DNA of 64,000 nucleotides from Thermothielavioides terrestris NRRL 8126 (taxonomy: Eukaryota; Ascomycota; Sordariomycetes; Sordariales; Chaetomiaceae): assembly GCF_000226115.1 (NCBI RefSeq), contig NC_016460.1:3658001-3722000 (forward strand), read 5' to 3'. The position numbers were made by a program, and so were the translations under genes. Below, piece by piece: positions 61,078 to 64,000 of this stretch (the first letter of the stretch is position 1; each line of letters opens with the position of its first letter). The notes under the pieces are model-generated. The model searched no databases, was not told where the DNA came from, and was given only the letters and a program-made list of their open reading frames with translations.

Positions 61078-62896
61078 TTAAGCAGCCATAAACCCAAGCT
61101 TGGAGAACAACGTGTCCATCGCGACCCACTGCCGGCCACACTTGTCCAAATACTTATCCACCACTCCCTTGACCGTGCCAAATCTGACCCGGTTATGCTC
61201 CGCCAGCGCGAGGATCTTGTCCCTCATCTCGCCCGCAGGGACACCCTCCGCTCCTCCTCCAGGCTTACCACCCTCGCTAGCTCCTGCAGCAGTAGCGGTC
61301 CCCGCCAGCGCCTTGGCCTTGTCCACATCCCACAGGCTCGCGAAGTAGACCAGCTGGTTGTAGATGTCGCGCTCGCCGACCTCGTAGCGCATGCGGCCGA
61401 GGCAGTCGCGCGCGAGGCCCTTGGGCCCGAGGCAGCGGGCGCCGTAGACGCCCATCTGGCGGGTGCGGTTGCCGCAGCTCGCGTCGTCGCACACGAGCCA
61501 GCCCTCGTAGTAGCGCGCCGTCTGCGCGCGCAGCGCCGCCTCGACCTGCGCCACGATCGACAGCGTCGGCAGCACCGCGTGGCACGTCGGGCAGGCCACC
61601 CCCGCGGGCGTGATGCGGTCGGCGGAGCCGAGCAGGCCCTCGAACGGGGCGCTGGCCTTGCAGGCGCGGCAGCGGAGGGTCAGGCGGGCGCAGTTTTGGA
61701 AGCGGATCGCGTCGGGAATCTGCGATTCGAGCGGGTGGATGTCGAGGTCGCGGTTACTACTCGAGGAGGAGTTAGAGGCCGAGTTGTTGGCATAGCGGCG
61801 CACGTCGAGGCCGAGGTTGTCTGCGAGCTGGGCGGTCGAGGTGCCGACAATGTTGGCGCAGAGGCGCTCGACGGGCGGGAAGATCTGCTTGCCAATGTAC
61901 CATTCGACGTCCGGGGTGAGGCCCGAGTCGGCCTTGAGGACGTCTTGCGGCGTGTACGCGCGCTTGGCGGCCGGCTCTGAGGTCGTCTTGCTATCGCCCG
62001 TGATGATGTACGAGACGACGTCGCCCTTGCGCATCGTCTTGCCGCGCGCCATCTCGCGGAGCGCCACCTGGACCTGTGGCATGCTGTCGCCGTTGGGGTA
62101 CTCCTTGGGAGCTTTGCCCAGCTGCGTGAGGATGATGTACTTCTGGGCCGGAATGGCTTGCGCACGCATCTTTCCCGAGATCTCGCGCAGGTACTCGTGG
62201 ATGTGCTGGACAGACACCTCGGTGTCGTTGCCCGAGAGAATCTCGTCCAGGATGCGCTTGGAGACTTCCCTCGACAGAGGGCAGTACTCGCGGCGCTTCA
62301 TATCGAGACCCTTGACCTCCAGCTTCTCGACGAATTTGCCGTTCGTCTCGACCAGATTGACCGCCGCATATTTCTTCTTGGCCTGGAGCAGAATGCGGCG
62401 GAAAACATTGTCAATGTCAATCTCGAGCCGCCTGTACCGCTTGTTGACCTCGGCCTTGAACTCCCGGCCGACCTTGAGGGCATCGGCGACGTTGTCCACA
62501 TTCGCATGGATCATGACGGAGTCGGTGTCACCGTAGATGACCTGCAACGACATGCTCTCGGCCAGGTCCTTCGTACTGCGGAGAATCTCACGCCCTTTGA
62601 AGGTGGTGAGCATGGCAAGGGGTCTGGCGTAGAACCGCGACTTCGTGTAGCCCAGACAGCCATACATGGAGTTGGCTGTGAGCTTCAAGGCGAGCTGTCT
62701 GATGTCCCACGTCGCAAGCTGTTCTGGGGTAGCATTTTTGTCCTTCATTAGGCTCTTGACTTGCCTCCGGCGGTCGACCAAGCCTGCAATCAGCTTCGGA
62801 AGGACGGCAGGGGTCTTGTCGGTCGGAACTGGCGGCACCGCATCCTCGTCGTCCGACTAGTTCTCGTCAGCAAGGCGCCGTCGGCCGAAAAGAAGG

Positions 62897-62960
<64 letters not shown>

Positions 62961-64000
62961 CACGTACCGAAAAGGTGCGGTCAACGGTGGTGAAGCAGAT
63001 GTTGAACTCCTGAATGATGGACGGATATAGCGAGTTGAAGTCCATGACGAGGACAAACCTGTCGTAGAGGCCCTTTTCGGGCTCGAAGACAAGGCCGCCC
63101 TTGTACTTGTCCTTCTTCTTGCCCTCGCCGCCGTCTTCTTCCTGGTTCTCGTCCTCGACGCGCGCCCTTCCTTTGAAGGGCTGTTTGTCTGGGCAGATAT
63201 ACTTCTTCCCGTAGAACTCGTGGAGCAAGATGTACTCGTTTCGCTCGGCACGGGTGCCGGTGAGCGTTCTTGCCCACGAGTTGCCTGCCAGGTTGGTGAG
63301 CTCCTTGGTGAGGGGCAGGATTTGCGTCCTCAGAGCCAGGGCAGCGATGAAGTAAGTATCCGCCTCGGCATGCGATAGGTAGTCCATCAGGCCTTCCTTG
63401 GACGAGGCCCACGTCTTGAGCGCCAACTCGTTGTCAATGTCCCTCCGGTGGTTATCTCCCGAGAGATACAGATTGCACATTTCCGTTAGACTCCACGACT
63501 GGCACTTGAACATGACGGATTTGCCGGCGTCGTTGGCAAGATCGCACAGGAGGCGGCCTGCCATGATCTGGCGCTCGGCGAAGACGTTGCCGCCAACCTT
63601 GCCAATCGAGGCCGGCCAGGCCGACCGCCTCAGTCTTCCTAAGCGAGACCATTGGTGCGTCTTCTTCTCGTAGAGGCGGTTCAGCAGAACGCTGTAGTCG
63701 ACACCTTCAAGCTGATGTCCCAGGATGATGTCCGGATCGACGAGGTCGATCTGCGCTAGGAAGAATGACAGGATATCAGACTCTTGCTTCATGAGTTTGA
63801 TCAAGCCTTTCCTCCTGTCCTTGGCTAGCTTCTCGAAACCCAGAGGGAAGGCGGCGGCTGGGGGGCGGATGAGGGTGAACGTCCGGCAGGGCAGCTTATC
63901 GGCCGGGGTCGTGTCGCTGAGCGAGACGTCCTGATAGACCCTGGCGCTGATGGCCAGAATCTCCTGCTTGTTGTCCTTCGCGTTGAACATTGTGCGCATG
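61078..64000 (-). CDS. pol1: DNA polymerase alpha catalytic subunit, C-terminal part
   Basis: Family B polymerase of the primase complex, which starts Okazaki fragments in the nucleus. The 5' part lies beyond the right edge. Exons in view are 64000-62968 and 62856-61078, about 936 residues. In order: the exonuclease-like region (DILSFFLAQIDLVDPDIILG), motif A in VMDFNSLYPSIIQEFNICFT, motif B in LKLTANSMYGCLGYTKSRFY, motif C IYGDTDSVM with both catalytic Asp, then DMKRREYCPLSREVSKRILD. The C-terminal domain has two Cys modules: CxxC in LRCRACKAS and ACPTCHAV, then VCDDASCG...ARCLGPKGLARDC, which bind the B subunit. The intron (62857-62966, donor gtacgtggg, acceptor actag) joins ...TVDRTFS to SDDEDAVPPVPTDK and carries 62 consecutive T on the coding strand. 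Confidence 0.95.
62897..62958. repeat. A62/T62 homopolymer within the POL1 intron
   Basis: Sixty-two consecutive A on the plus strand, thus T on the coding strand, starting directly after the donor gtacgtggg. It fills over half of a 110-nt intron. Confidence 0.95.

Overview
The window is nuclear DNA of a filamentous ascomycete, most likely a Sordariomycete (Chaetomiaceae-like, by overall protein flavour and GC-rich codon use; this is inference). The evidence is GC-rich genes on both strands with spaced promoters, short introns (about 50-150 nt) with GTRNGT-type donors, CTNAC branch sites and YAG acceptors, and fungal proteins such as NoxR, sphingolipid C9-methyltransferase, fungal uricase, VID21/EAF1 and an INSIG homologue. 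I rebuilt gene models by joining reading frames across introns. Nearly every model gives a total length divisible by three and a protein close to its family's usual size.

Layout: a Rictor/Tsc11 TORC2 subunit runs off the left edge (-); uricase (+); mitochondrial ribosomal protein uL13m (-); the copper chaperone CCS (+); a 4.4 kb gene-poor stretch holding one copy of a small inverted-repeat transposon; NoxR (+); a FAR1-type DNA-binding protein (-); a small helical protein (+); ribosomal protein eL34 (+); an NDUFAF3-like complex I assembly factor (+); sphingolipid C9-methyltransferase (-) and an intracellular GH13 alpha-glucosidase (-); the splicing factor Spp2 (-); VID21/EAF1 (+); the WD40 protein Mak11 (+); an INSIG protein (+); an orphan small protein (+); the divergent pair THO complex subunit 1 (-) and Aquarius/Cwf11 (+); a tRNA-Trp(CCA) gene (-); a second copy of the same transposon; eIF4G (+); and DNA polymerase alpha catalytic subunit (-), which runs off the right edge.

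There is no single operon-like pathway. Several neighbours do share themes: mRNA processing and export (Spp2, Aquarius, THO1), translation and ribosomes (eL34, uL13m, Mak11, eIF4G, tRNA-Trp), and mitochondrial or redox biology (CCS, NoxR, NDUFAF3-like).

The most unusual signals are not protein genes. (1) Two roughly 400-bp non-autonomous elements share about 32-bp terminal inverted repeats, each flanked by a perfect and different 8-bp target-site duplication. (2) Two introns carry enormous T-tracts (75 and 62 nt) starting about 10 nt after the 5' splice site, with shorter U-tracts at the same place in other introns. (3) CCS has an in-frame upstream ATG that would add a hydrophobic N-terminal extension. 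(4) eIF4G is preceded by about 813 bp without a single ATG. No CRISPR array, prophage, complete autonomous transposon or biosynthetic cluster is visible.
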